A stretch of DNA of 64,000 nucleotides, taken from NCBI RefSeq assembly GCF_001010355.1, contig NZ_JPLA01000024.1:98798-162797 (forward strand). Reading direction: 5' to 3'. Numbering within the stretch: the stretch's first letter is position 1; the number at the start of each line of letters is the position of its first letter. Made by a program: the position numbers and the translations under genes. Origin of the DNA: Dyella japonica DSM 16301. GTDB lineage: Bacteria; Pseudomonadota; Gammaproteobacteria; Xanthomonadales; Rhodanobacteraceae. Positions 1 to 6,927 of the stretch are shown piece after piece. Below the pieces are notes generated by a model that was not told the origin of the DNA, did not search any database, and was given only the letters and a program-made list of their open reading frames with translations.

Positions 1-1
1 A

Positions 2-934
2 TCTGGTGTGATTGTCAGCTGCAAGAAGACCACGGACAGAAAGTGGACGTTCCTCACCAGGCAGATCACAAAGAACCCGAATAAGAATCTTGCTCCGCTT
101 CACTACTGGTCGAACATTGCGTCTCTGAGTTACATGCTAGAGAAGCATGACGAACAGCGCGCGTACCAGGCCAGCCTATCTAAGGTAGCGCCACTCTTGT
201 GGGAGGCCCCCAAGCGCGAGGTGTTCGCGACTCAGGAGCTTGTGCCGATTTACAAGGGCAACGGTACTTCCACTGAAGTCGCCAGCTACAACCCTGGCAA
301 TGACTCCGCGTTCTTCGCCTCTATTGTTACCCTCATGAAATCGCAAGCGTATGAGCTCAATCGGTTAGGCGATCGCCTGAACAGACCGCGAGTCTACGTT
401 TTCAGCCTGCTTTCGGTAATGGAGGGTGACATGATCGAGGTTGACTACGATGCCGAACCGCCGGTGGCTCGGGACATCGATCGTCAACCATACATTGCGC
501 ACTACATCATCAATAGGAACGAGCAATTTTCGCGAATAAACTTTGTTTCTCCAGAGGCAATAGAGGAAGTGGTTGCCGCCTGCGGAGAGGCCCATTCTGC
601 TTCTGCGAAGCATTTGAATGAGCTTCATTCTAAGTTCTATAGTGAGGTGATCTCGGATTCTGCGAAGCGCAAGGTTCTCCTGCCAGTATTTGCGAAGAGA
701 GCTGCCATGGTGCTGAGCATTTGGGCGGATCAGCTCGGCAAAATCGCAGCCGACGAAGTCGATCTGCTAAACAATAGCGATGGTGTGGAGGTCGCCGTTT
801 TTACGGACGCACCTGATTCTGCGATAGATGAGGCCAATCAAGATGAGCGAGTTCGGGCCCGTTTAGCAAAGGCATTTCTTGACATCTATAAGTACAGTGG
901 ACCATTCCGCATCGGAAGGGACGTACCCTTTTAG
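2..934 (+). CDS. Hypothetical protein, 5'-truncated by window edge; possible PD-(D/E)XK nuclease-like fold
   Basis: The reading frame is open from base 2, so the gene starts upstream of the window; the GTG at base 8 has no visible ribosome site and is probably internal. The first visible residues read SGVIVSCKKT. A hydrophobic strand followed by (S/E)CK is how the last part of a restriction-endonuclease-like core often looks, but the acidic half of the site would lie outside the window. The remaining ~300 residues are mixed helix and strand with no motif I recognise. The gene ends in RDVPF. Base composition is less GC-rich than in the metabolic genes further on, which fits an accessory island. 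The nuclease suggestion is inference only. Confidence 0.6.
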   Translation, partial: SGVIVSCKKTTDRKWTFLTRQITKNPNKNLAPLHYWSNIASLSYMLEKHDEQRAYQASLSKVAPLLWEAPKREVFATQELVPIYKGNGTSTEVASYNPGNDSAFFASIVTLMKSQAYELNRLGDRLNRPRVYVFSLLSVMEGDMIEVDYDAEPPVARDIDRQPYIAHYIINRNEQFSRINFVSPEAIEEVVAACGEAHSASAKHLNELHSKFYSEVISDSAKRKVLLPVFAKRAAMVLSIWADQLGKIAADEVDLLNNSDGVEVAVFTDAPDSAIDEANQDERVRARLAKAFLDIYKYSGPFRIGRDVPF

Positions 935-1050
935 TGGTGCGATTGAATACGCCGCCAATCAAACCCTAGCGATAGCGCGTCCGGCATGTGTATACGACCC
1001 CTATGCATCAACGCCTGTAAGCGGCTCACCAGGCCCGGCTTAGGGAAGCT

Positions 1051-1599
1051 GTGGCGGCCAATGCCGAGCTAATATTGGCGCACTTTCGGGAATCGCCAGG
1101 AACGGCCATGGACCTTGCGCTGATCAATACAGCTGTTACATCGCTCGCCCACATTCGCCAGCTTGGCGAGGCAATGAAGGACATCCGGGACTTCAATCTA
1201 GTGGCTGCGCAAGTGGCAGAGATCAATTCCCAGCTCCTCAAGGCGCAGGAAAGCCTCTTTGCACACAGTGCGCAAATGCACGAGCTGCAGGCCAAATACC
1301 GCGAAGTGTCGGACGAGCTGCGCAAGGCAAACGAAGCATTGGCTGAGCGCGGCAAGTACCATCTGCACGAGCTGTCGCCGGGAGTCTTTGTTTACCGCTG
1401 TGGCGAAGGGGAACAGCCCGTGCACCACCTTTGTCAGCCATGCTTCGACAAGGGGACGAAGGCCGTCCTACAGCGTCACAACCGATGGGGTGCCATCTCC
1501 ATCGATTGCCCCATTTGCAATAAGCAATTTCACACCGGTGAGCACGTCTCCATGCCGGAGCTTCCGGCATCGCCGAGTCCCTTCTCCCGGAGGTTGTGA
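1051..1599 (+). CDS. Coiled-coil protein with C-terminal zinc-finger-like domain
   Basis: This 182-aa protein has a GTG start. Residues ~1-105 are Ala/Glu/Lys-rich helix with heptad-like spacing (EINSQLLKAQESL, ELQAKYREVSDELRKA), which predicts a coiled coil. The C-terminal third carries YRCGEGEQPVHHLCQPC and SIDCPICNKQF, giving two CxxC pairs plus extra Cys and His residues that could bind zinc. Proteins of this shape occur as uncharacterised genes in proteobacterial accessory regions; I do not recognise a named family. It stands alone, with 116 bp before it and a palindromic repeat after it. The end at PFSRRL is clear, and the GTG start is the least certain part. Confidence 0.65.
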   Translation: MAANAELILAHFRESPGTAMDLALINTAVTSLAHIRQLGEAMKDIRDFNLVAAQVAEINSQLLKAQESLFAHSAQMHELQAKYREVSDELRKANEALAERGKYHLHELSPGVFVYRCGEGEQPVHHLCQPCFDKGTKAVLQRHNRWGAISIDCPICNKQFHTGEHVSMPELPASPSPFSRRL

Positions 1600-1671
1600 T
1601 TTGGCGATGCTTGATGCTTCGGCCGCGACGCCTCGCGCCTAGTAAACGCCGCGCAAGGAAAACGGGGTCGG

Positions 1672-1734
1672 AAAACGGGGTCAGGTTCACTTCTATCGAT
1701 GGACTTCCATCTGAAAAGTGAGCCCGCCCCCATT
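1672..1734. repeat. Imperfect 63-bp palindrome, copy P1 of a three-copy element
   Basis: The left arm AACGGGGTCAGGTTCACTTC and the right arm GAAAAGTGAGCCCGCCCC are near-perfect reverse complements around a ~18-bp loop. A partial direct copy of the left end (AAAACGGGGTCGG) sits just before it at 1659-1671. Related copies lie at 2911-2972 and 32012-32071. I associate this arm sequence with repeats near REP-associated tyrosine transposases in Xanthomonadales, but no such transposase is in the window. Confidence 0.7.
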
Positions 1735-1819
1735 AGCCTGGTGACAAATTGCAATTGTCGCCAGGCTAAGGGAGCCGTTTCTGGCGCACTAGAAATCCGA
1801 ACAGGGGTGCTTGTTGTCG

Positions 1820-2797
1820 ATGAATACAGTCGATTGGAATTGGTTTTTCAGCTCGGCAGCCCAGTCCGCCGCCGCAATCGTCGGCATTTTTGGTGCCTTC
1901 ATTGTCACCAAAATTTTGGCGAACCAAGCGACGTTCTCGGAGAGGCAGCGGCGAATGCAGGAGTTGATGACCTCAGGGCAAAAGATTGCCGAGGCCGCTG
2001 CCCGGCTGTCCTTCGAGTGGTACCACCGACACAAGAACGAAGATGCGGTGGCGGACGTCAACAAGATTCTGGAAGACGGGGGCTCCTTGGACTCTGAGGA
2101 CATCTACGACAAGGTCCGGTTTTCTCCATATATCGCGAGAGCTGATGCGGTGGCGCTGATTGATCGCGCGAGGTCACAACGGGATGCTCGCATCGAAAAG
2201 GAACGCGAAGATGCCCAGGCACTGGCTTCCCTCTCTTCAATCCTGGCGCGTTCGCACACGCTATTTGATTCGGTAGCGCCTAGAACACCCCTTCTCAGTA
2301 CTGCGCATTTCCTAGAACCAAAGCTAAGTGCTGAACGCGAAGACATGGACACCCTTTTTAGCGACGCTAGGCACCACATCAGGGTAGTGTCCGAAGTTCT
2401 AAAGTCCGCCAGCGCCAATCCCGAATCGTCCGGGGTGATCACAGCGGCGCTCATCCTAATCATGGCGCTGTTCTTCGCGGGTGTTGTCTATCCGCTCAGC
2501 TTCATGCCCTTGCGGCTCAACTGGGTGCCGGATCTCGCTTTTTCGGAATTTTGGAACACCCTGTTTTCCCTTCAGGGTGCGGTGCTTTCTGTCATCTCGG
2601 CACTCTTCTCCGCGATGATTGGAATGTTTTTCTTCATGAATATTCGCCTGAAATGCGCCTCTAAGACCCTCGCTGACCTGGCCTCCTACAAAGAGATGGC
2701 GACGTATTCACAGTACTTCGCGAACCGGGAGCAGAACTCGGATCAACGAGCTTCAGCCAGGACCGTTGCTCCGGCTATCCCTGTCGAGGCCTTGTGA
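1820..2797 (+). CDS. Hypothetical membrane protein with N- and C-terminal transmembrane segments
   Basis: This is a 325-aa protein if it starts at ATG 1820, where the product begins MNTVDWNWFFSSAAQS; the open frame extends to TTG 1811. One hydrophobic segment lies near the N terminus (AAAIVGIFGAFIVTKIL). A long charged, probably cytosolic helical region follows (RQRRMQELM..., RDARIEKEREDAQ), then two more membrane segments (ALILIMALFFAGVVYPLSF and an LFSLQGAVLSVISALFSAMIG stretch). The layout suggests a membrane-anchored sensor or effector, but I recognise no domain. A convergent HTH gene and palindrome P2 lie downstream. Confidence 0.7.
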   Translation: MNTVDWNWFFSSAAQSAAAIVGIFGAFIVTKILANQATFSERQRRMQELMTSGQKIAEAAARLSFEWYHRHKNEDAVADVNKILEDGGSLDSEDIYDKVRFSPYIARADAVALIDRARSQRDARIEKEREDAQALASLSSILARSHTLFDSVAPRTPLLSTAHFLEPKLSAEREDMDTLFSDARHHIRVVSEVLKSASANPESSGVITAALILIMALFFAGVVYPLSFMPLRLNWVPDLAFSEFWNTLFSLQGAVLSVISALFSAMIGMFFFMNIRLKCASKTLADLASYKEMATYSQYFANREQNSDQRASARTVAPAIPVEAL

Positions 2798-2910
2798 TAA
2801 CGGCGACTACTATGACGCAGCGGGGAGATACACTGGGTGTTTTTGTCCTTCTGGACCATGTCTCCGTTAGCGATTGAATCATTCCACGTTTGAACCGAAG
2901 CGCTCCAAAA

Positions 2911-2972
2911 AAAACGGGGTCAGGTTCACCTCTCGAGTCCAAACTCACGAGTAGGTGAACCTCACCGCGTTA
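2911..2972. repeat. Imperfect 62-bp palindrome, copy P2
   Basis: The left arm AACGGGGTCAGGTTCACCT pairs with the right arm AGGTGAACCTCACCGCGTT. The inner part CTCGAGTCCAAACTCACGAG can pair further (CTCG with CGAG). It sits between two convergent genes and ends a few bases before the stop codon of the HTH gene at 2978, so it could also serve as a bidirectional terminator. It belongs to the same family as 1672-1734 and 32012-32071. Confidence 0.7.
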
Positions 2973-2977
2973 CCCGC

Positions 2978-3292
2978 TCAATCAACGAGCGGACGATAAG
3001 CGCGCACCACAGGCTTCGCCTTTTCCAAATCGTATCGAGCCTGAAGTGCCAGCCAGTAAAAGGCGGTGGTGTCGAAGGCGAGCGAGAGGCGGATGGCGAT
3101 CTTTGGGGTGATGGGGTGGGTGTCGGCAATGAAGGCTTTGATGGCGTTGGCGGGTATGCCAGTGCGTCGGGCGAGCTGGGCGGGGTTGAGGGCGCTTGGG
3201 ATCAGGTAGGCGTGCAGCAGGATGTCGCCTGGGGCTCGCAGGGGCTGCGAGGGGTCCACTTCCGAGTGCGGGGTGAGCTGGATCAGTTCCAT
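2978..3292 (-). CDS. HigA-like XRE-family HTH protein, module copy A
   Basis: This 104-aa DNA-binding protein starts at the ATG at 3292, chosen because AGGGAGG lies just upstream; the open frame continues further but without a ribosome site. The HTH core runs PGDILLHAYLIP, LNPAQLARRTGIPANAIKAF, ITPKIAIRLSLAF and TTAFYWLALQARYDLE. It follows the HigA/VapI addiction-antidote pattern (PGE-L...L...LA..LGV....I..I....ITADTALRLAR.FGTS..FW..LQ..YDL). No RelE-type toxin adjoins it. Instead it sits downstream of an unrecognised 114-aa gene, and both have paralogues in the same order at 8680-9487. It is therefore probably a regulator rather than a classical antitoxin. Confidence 0.8.
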   Translation of the reverse strand: MELIQLTPHSEVDPSQPLRAPGDILLHAYLIPSALNPAQLARRTGIPANAIKAFIADTHPITPKIAIRLSLAFDTTAFYWLALQARYDLEKAKPVVRAYRPLVD

Positions 3293-3296
3293 GGTG

Positions 3297-3363
3297 GTTC
3301 CTCCCTGTCGGACACGGCCGCACTGCGGATAGGCGCTTACAGCGCTCCGTGTCAGTGAATGCT
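3297..3363 (-). promoter_or_regulatory. Conserved leader upstream of HTH gene, module copy A
   Basis: Bases here match the stretch upstream of the paralogous HTH gene at 9012-9080. Shared blocks, read on the minus strand, include GACAC(A/G)GA, CTGTA..CGCCTA and CCGTGTCCGACAGG. The outer parts GACACGG and CCGTGTC can pair, as can GCGCT with AGCGC and CCGC with GCGG inside. It could be an autoregulatory operator (inverted TGTC/GACA) or a structured mRNA leader; the sequence alone does not decide. Confidence 0.5.
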
Positions 3364-3431
3364 TGGCAGCTTTGTCGGTGATCGCCCGAATGCGGCGCAT
3401 CGCCATGCCGGCCGATGCGCCAAAATGGTGA

Positions 3432-3776
3432 TCATCGGAGGCGTGTGGTGTTCACTCGAGGCTCGTCACCGAGCAGGCGGGCGTGCCGCTGCAAGCAGTG
3501 GATGGCCGCGCCCAGGCTGGCCGTGACGGCCACGGGAAGCGGCCATGGCAGCGCTCTGCCGGGGAACCCACGCGCCTGCGCGTGGCGGCACTGCTCGCTG
3601 TCGACACGCAGGCGCGTGAGGGCGAGCACCGCCAGGGCGATGTCGCCGCGAGTGCTAAGACGCAGGGATTCGGTCCGTGCCACCGCCATGGCTGGCGCGT
3701 CGTAAGGCGGAGGAGTGAGGGTGTCGCCAGGGGGAACGGACGAGCGAATGCGTACCGTATGATCGCGGGTAGCCAT
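3432..3776 (-). CDS. Unrecognised small protein, module copy A
   Basis: This is a 114-aa protein if it starts at ATG 3776; the longer frame uses TTG 3782. The case for coding is a paralogue at 9165-9487 in the same gene order. Both begin MA..DHT..IR and keep TLT.PP with no gap over the first 24 residues. Further on they share a D-S...HAQ stretch, WP.P, and G.AI...Q....LL..P near the end. It is Arg-rich and basic. I recognise no family. It lies ~140 bp upstream of the HTH gene and is preceded by a conserved hairpin. An overlapping plus-strand frame was rejected because only this strand is conserved. Confidence 0.6.
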   Translation of the reverse strand: MATRDHTVRIRSSVPPGDTLTPPPYDAPAMAVARTESLRLSTRGDIALAVLALTRLRVDSEQCRHAQARGFPGRALPWPLPVAVTASLGAAIHCLQRHARLLGDEPRVNTTRLR

Positions 3777-3806
3777 GATCAACTCTCAGAAAGTTGTTGA
3801 TGGTTA

Positions 3807-3841
3807 GCGGGTCGTGGGTGTTAGTAGCACTCACGGCCCGC
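3807..3841 (-). promoter_or_regulatory. Conserved 14-bp-stem hairpin upstream of module copy A
   Basis: On the plus strand GCGGGTCGTGGGTG pairs with CACTCACGGCCCGC across a 7-nt loop, with two mismatches or wobbles. The same hairpin occurs at 9520-9554 with a changed inner stem that still pairs, so structure is conserved beyond sequence. On the coding (minus) strand it lies in the 5' region ~30 nt before the start codon. There is no T-run, so it is not an intrinsic terminator. Confidence 0.55.
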
Positions 3842-4193
3842 GCCTCATGACCTGGTGGTCATGATCATTCGCGAGGCTGTGCAACACGACGGCGCGAATG
3901 ACTGACTGACCCTAACAAGCAGGGTTGGCATCGTCTGTCAGGGATCGGTGAGATGGGTGTCCACCTAGGCGAGGCGATGGATGACGGCCCAAGGCTGGCC
4001 GAATGTCAGCAGCATTCCCTAAGATGGTCTGAAGGTAGTGCGCGCGCTTGAAAACGTGCACGCTGGCGCATGAAATGGGGCACGGCGCCATTTCGCTAGG
4101 CCAAATTTCGGCGCGACGACATCCGGCACTTGCCGCGCTGTTTGCTGGCGGCACTAACCTTGAAGTATATCGCATCTCGGGATACGATAAGCC
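3842..4193. other. Intergenic region between module A and higBA
   Basis: No complete gene is visible. It contains an inverted repeat TCATGACC-TGGT-GGTCATGA at 3845-3864, possibly an operator for module A. It also holds a 52-codon open remnant at 4039-4197, described separately, and the higBA promoter with a palindromic operator at its right end. Confidence 0.6.
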
Positions 4194-4197
4194 ATGA
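4039..4197 (+). pseudogene. Remnant with HExxH motif (ImmA/IrrE-like?)
   Basis: A frame without a good start codon reads CTLAHEMGHGAISLGQ and runs to a TGA that overlaps the higB start codon (ATGA). TLAHE(M/L)GH is the zinc-metallopeptidase signature of ImmA/IrrE-type proteins. The upstream half of such a protein is missing, since a TAG lies directly before base 4039. It is either a degraded fragment or a chance frame; only 52 codons support it. Confidence 0.25.
4168..4189. promoter_or_regulatory. Palindromic operator of higBA
   Basis: TATCGCATC and GATACGATA form an imperfect inverted repeat four bases before the higB start codon, overlapping the expected core promoter/leader. HigA antitoxins autorepress by binding such palindromes, so this is the likely HigA site. 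Confidence 0.55.
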
Positions 4198-4472
4198 TCA
4201 AGACCTTTGCGGACAAAGACACGGAAGCCCTATTTAGTCGTTCAAGGATGCGCCGCTGGGTCAACATCGAGGCCGCCGCGCGAATCAAGCTCAACATGGT
4301 CAATGCGGCGACCACGCTGGAAGATCTCCGATCGCCTCCCGGTAACCGACTCGAAGCGCTGAAAGACGACCGCAAAGGACAGCACAGCATCCGTGTCAAT
4401 GCTCAATACCGCGTGTGTTTCAGCTGGAGGGATGGCGACGCTTACGACGTAGAAATATGTGACTACCACTAG
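4194..4472 (+). CDS. higB: HigB-type RelE-family toxin
   Basis: This 92-aa protein has the standard HigB layout: an IKTFADKDTEALF opening, a central AARIKLNMVNAATTLEDLRSPPGNRLEALKDDRKGQHSI segment, and the closing RVNAQYRVCFSW..G.AYDVEICDYH. In this family the toxin is a ribosome-dependent mRNA endonuclease; the C-terminal Arg, Tyr and His are the usual functional positions and are present. The gene precedes its antitoxin (toxin first, as in most higBA loci) by 65 bp and has a palindromic operator upstream. Length is normal, so the pair looks intact. Confidence 0.92.
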   Translation: MIKTFADKDTEALFSRSRMRRWVNIEAAARIKLNMVNAATTLEDLRSPPGNRLEALKDDRKGQHSIRVNAQYRVCFSWRDGDAYDVEICDYH

Positions 4473-4537
4473 GCAGGCGCCCATTCGCTTAAATCAGAGT
4501 ATCGCGCTCGCACCAGAATAAGGCCGGAGTGAAAACC

Positions 4538-4837
4538 ATGACCACCAAGAAAAAACTTCCTCCCATCCATCCCGGGGAGATCCTGCGCGGGGAATTTATG
4601 GAGCCGCTCGAACTCTCGGCGAATGCGCTGGCGCGCGAGCTTGGGGTGACGCCTACCCGGGTAAATGAGATTGCCAACTGCAAGCGGAACATTACGGCAG
4701 ATACGGCGTTGCGCCTTGGTCGTTACTTCGGCACGTCGGCTGCGTTCTGGATGAATTTGCAGCAGCAGTTCGACATTGAAACGGCTGAGGATCAGTTGGG
4801 TGATGCGCTAGCCCATATCCATCCGCGCGCGGCCTGA
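4538..4837 (+). CDS. higA: HigA-type antitoxin, XRE-family HTH
   Basis: This is a 99-aa protein from ATG 4538, preferred over GTG 4529 because GGAG sits 8 nt before it. It has the HigA signature: HPGEILRGEFMEPLELSAN, ALARELGVTPTRVNEIANCK, RNITADTALRLGRYFGTS and AAFWMNLQQQFDIE. It binds and neutralises HigB and represses the operon through its HTH. It resembles the two module HTH proteins at 2978 and 8680, but unlike them it has a toxin partner. Confidence 0.93.
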   Translation: MTTKKKLPPIHPGEILRGEFMEPLELSANALARELGVTPTRVNEIANCKRNITADTALRLGRYFGTSAAFWMNLQQQFDIETAEDQLGDALAHIHPRAA

Positions 4838-4953
4838 TCCGGCTGGTGTCCCAATCCCGGAACAGGAGACGGAAGCAGTCAAATCATCCTCCGTTCTCTT
4901 TGGCTCAGTACGTCCCGTTTCCCGGTGAAGCTTTGGCGCCCAGTCACGCAACC

Positions 4954-5460
4954 TCAGTGCGGCAACGGCGGTTGATCCACAGCATCCCTCGTTGCGTGGT
5001 ATTCAGTCGTCAGCCACATCAAACCCGTGCTGGTGTTTTGCAGCGACAAGGACCACATCTGGGTCCAGCCTCCGTTCGTGAGGCTGACGATGGCCGAGTC
5101 ACCAACCCTGTAGCCACTCGTCCCCGGTGTCCAGGGAGGGGGTGGCATGATCGGCGCGCCCATGGCGGCGACGCTCCCTTTCGTGGTGACCTGATGCACG
5201 ACCTGGACGTGGATGTTGGCGCCGAGGCTGTCGCTTGAGAGATTGGTCGGAGAGCCAACGCGATCGCCGGTGCGAGTGATTGCCTCAGTAAGCCATGCGC
5301 GAATCTGGTCGTATTCGGGCGATCCACGCGGAATATCGAATGTGTTGACGACCTTTCCATAGGAGGCGACGTTGGAGCTTGCAGGCGTGACCCAGGCATT
5401 CACTGCAGTGATCGTTCCAAGGCAGGCTAAACCTATAAGCATGACATTCCTCATTTTCAT
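4954..5460 (-). CDS. Exported hypothetical protein
   Basis: This is a 168-aa protein from ATG 5460; AAGGAG lies 8 nt upstream, while the longer open frame has no ribosome site. MKMRNVMLIGLACLGTITAVNA is a clear signal peptide. The mature part includes a Pro-rich stretch (APIMPPPPWTPGTSG) and a C-terminal strand-rich region (SAIVSLTNGGWTQMWSLSLQ). No Cys or catalytic motif stands out and I do not recognise the family. It stands alone, convergent with the higA side and divergent from the hicB remnant. Confidence 0.65.
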   Translation of the reverse strand: MKMRNVMLIGLACLGTITAVNAWVTPASSNVASYGKVVNTFDIPRGSPEYDQIRAWLTEAITRTGDRVGSPTNLSSDSLGANIHVQVVHQVTTKGSVAAMGAPIMPPPPWTPGTSGYRVGDSAIVSLTNGGWTQMWSLSLQNTSTGLMWLTTEYHATRDAVDQPPLPH

Positions 5461-5758
5461 CAAACATTCTCCTTGTCCAATGGCTGAGTACAGGCCCGAG
5501 GTATCGCTGTGACATCGCCAGCTGTGTTTGAACAACCAGAAGCGAAACGGTATGGGGCCCGCGGATTCATCGCGATGCTCGGGGGACTTGGATGGCGAGC
5601 GTCGAATGGAGAGGACGAGGCACCCCGAGCTTTCGGACAATCAGTCGCTGTTGGACTCGGGGTCAATTGCAATCTTCGAATTTCTGCGTAGGCCGTGCGA
5701 TCGATCTGTGTAAGTCGTGAAGTTGTCGCTGGCATCTCGCGCCCGAAGGACTTAGACC
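5461..5758. other. Intergenic region with no supported gene
   Basis: This holds the promoter side of the exported protein gene at its left end. A hicA toxin gene would be expected just upstream of hicB, but no convincing hicA frame remains. Overlapping short frames on both strands lack ribosome sites and composition support. Confidence 0.5.
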
Positions 5759-6099
5759 CTGCGTTTTCCCGTTGCCATCGAGTACGGCGACGAGAAGTAC
5801 GCTTTTGGCGTCGTTGTTCCGGATGTTCCGGGGGGGCATTTAGCGAGGGCGACCATATCGACGATGCAATCACCCACGGCGAAGAGGCGATGCTGCTGCC
5901 GGAGGATTACATCGAACGTGGTGAGGCGGTGCCGAAGCCGTCCACCGTTGAGTCATTGCGGCGTCGCAAAGAGTTCAAGGGTTGGACGTGGGCGTTCGCT
6001 GAGGTGGATCTGGCCAAGTTGAGCAGCAAGGCTTTCCGCATCAACCTCACCATTACGGCGGAAGAACGATGCCAGGGACCACTTCCAATCAGCTCTTAG
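5759..6099 (+). pseudogene. Degraded HicB-type antitoxin gene
   Basis: From 5762 the frame reads RFPVAIEYGDEKYAFGVVVPDVPG, the start of a HicB partial RNase H fold. The expected ATG is CTG here. At the G7 run near 5829-5835 the frame shifts, after which GDHIDDAITHGEEAMLL...IERGEAVPKPSTVE and KGWTWAFAEVDLAKLSSKAFRINLTI continue in another frame. The C-terminal ribbon-helix-helix is cut short, replaced by about 14 unrelated residues. Loss of the start codon, a frameshift and truncation together indicate a dead gene. The HicA toxin is missing. Confidence 0.75.
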
Positions 6100-6505
6100 T
6101 CCCAGGCACCCGCGCCCCAAGCCACCAGCCCAACACCATGCAGCCCACCAGCACGAACACCGACGCGTAGCCGCCACTCAACGACGCCAACGCCGGCCCC
6201 GGGCAGTAACCGGCGATACCCCAGCCGGCACCAAACAGCAGAGCGCCAATCACCAGGCGTTTATCGAAGCGTGTTGCATCAGGCACGTGGAATGCGTCGT
6301 CGAACCAGGGCCGCGGACCGCTCCACACCAAGCGGTAACCGATGGCCGTTGTAAGTACGGCGCCCAGCATCACGAAGAGAAGGCGAGGATTCCAGGCGCC
6401 GGCGATATCGAGGAAGCCAAGCACGACGGCAGGCGAGGTCATGCCTGCCAGGCTGAGACCCAAGCCGAACAGCAGGCCGGCCAGCAATGCGATGCCAAGC
6501 TTCAT
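6089..6505 (-). CDS. YeeE/YedE family (DUF395) sulfur-compound transporter half, second gene
   Basis: This 138-aa membrane protein has about four hydrophobic segments (KLGIALLAGLLFGLGLSLAG, LFVMLGAVLTTAIGY, LVIGALLFGAGWGIAGYCPG, VFVLVGCMVLGWWLGA). The GYCPGPAL motif carries the conserved Cys of the family, which in characterised YeeE handles thiosulfate. Its ATG overlaps the stop of the upstream gene (ATGA), so the two are translationally coupled and together equal one full-length YeeE. The substrate is inferred from the family; no sulfur dioxygenase or ArsR gene is adjacent. Confidence 0.88.
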   Translation of the reverse strand: MKLGIALLAGLLFGLGLSLAGMTSPAVVLGFLDIAGAWNPRLLFVMLGAVLTTAIGYRLVWSGPRPWFDDAFHVPDATRFDKRLVIGALLFGAGWGIAGYCPGPALASLSGGYASVFVLVGCMVLGWWLGARVPGTKS

Positions 6506-6927
6506 GCGCCCAGGCCTCCCAGCAGATGTCGAATGACGAAGACGGTCGCCATGCCGGCGGCGACGAACAGGGCTGTGGCCAGCAGCGACCGCCGTGACAG
6601 TCTTGCCACACCACACACGCCATGACCGCTGGTGCAGCCACTGCCGAGCCGGGTACCAAAGCCAACCAGCAAGCCCGCTGCCGCCATCCAGGGCCACGAG
6701 ACCACGGGTACGCCGATGGCGCTCTCGCCTTGCAAGAGAAATAGCAGCCACGGCCCTGCAACGAGGCCGACCAGGAAAACGACGCGCCAGCTTCGATCCC
6801 GTGCGCCGGTCAAAAGACTGCTGGCGATGCCGCTGATACCGGCAATGCGACCCATCGACGCCATCAACAAGACCGCCGAAATGCCGATCAAGACACCGCC
6901 CATCAGCGAGGAGACCCAGGGGTGCAT
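6502..6927 (-). CDS. YeeE/YedE family (DUF395) sulfur-compound transporter half, first gene
   Basis: This 141-aa membrane protein starts at ATG 6927 (MHPWVSSLMGGVLIGISAVLL), with only a weak ribosome site. It has four to five hydrophobic segments and the motif GSGCTSGHGVCG, typical of the N-terminal half of YeeE-type transporters, where the Cys residues are thought to line the thiosulfate path. It ends in ATGA, overlapping the second half-gene at 6505. Such split pairs are usual in Xanthomonadales and pseudomonads. Confidence 0.88.
   Translation of the reverse strand: MHPWVSSLMGGVLIGISAVLLMASMGRIAGISGIASSLLTGARDRSWRVVFLVGLVAGPWLLFLLQGESAIGVPVVSWPWMAAAGLLVGFGTRLGSGCTSGHGVCGVARLSRRSLLATALFVAAGMATVFVIRHLLGGLGA

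Noticed and set aside
3483..3800. 105-codon plus-strand frame
   Set aside because: The minus-strand frame has a paralogue in the same context at 9165; the plus frame has none.
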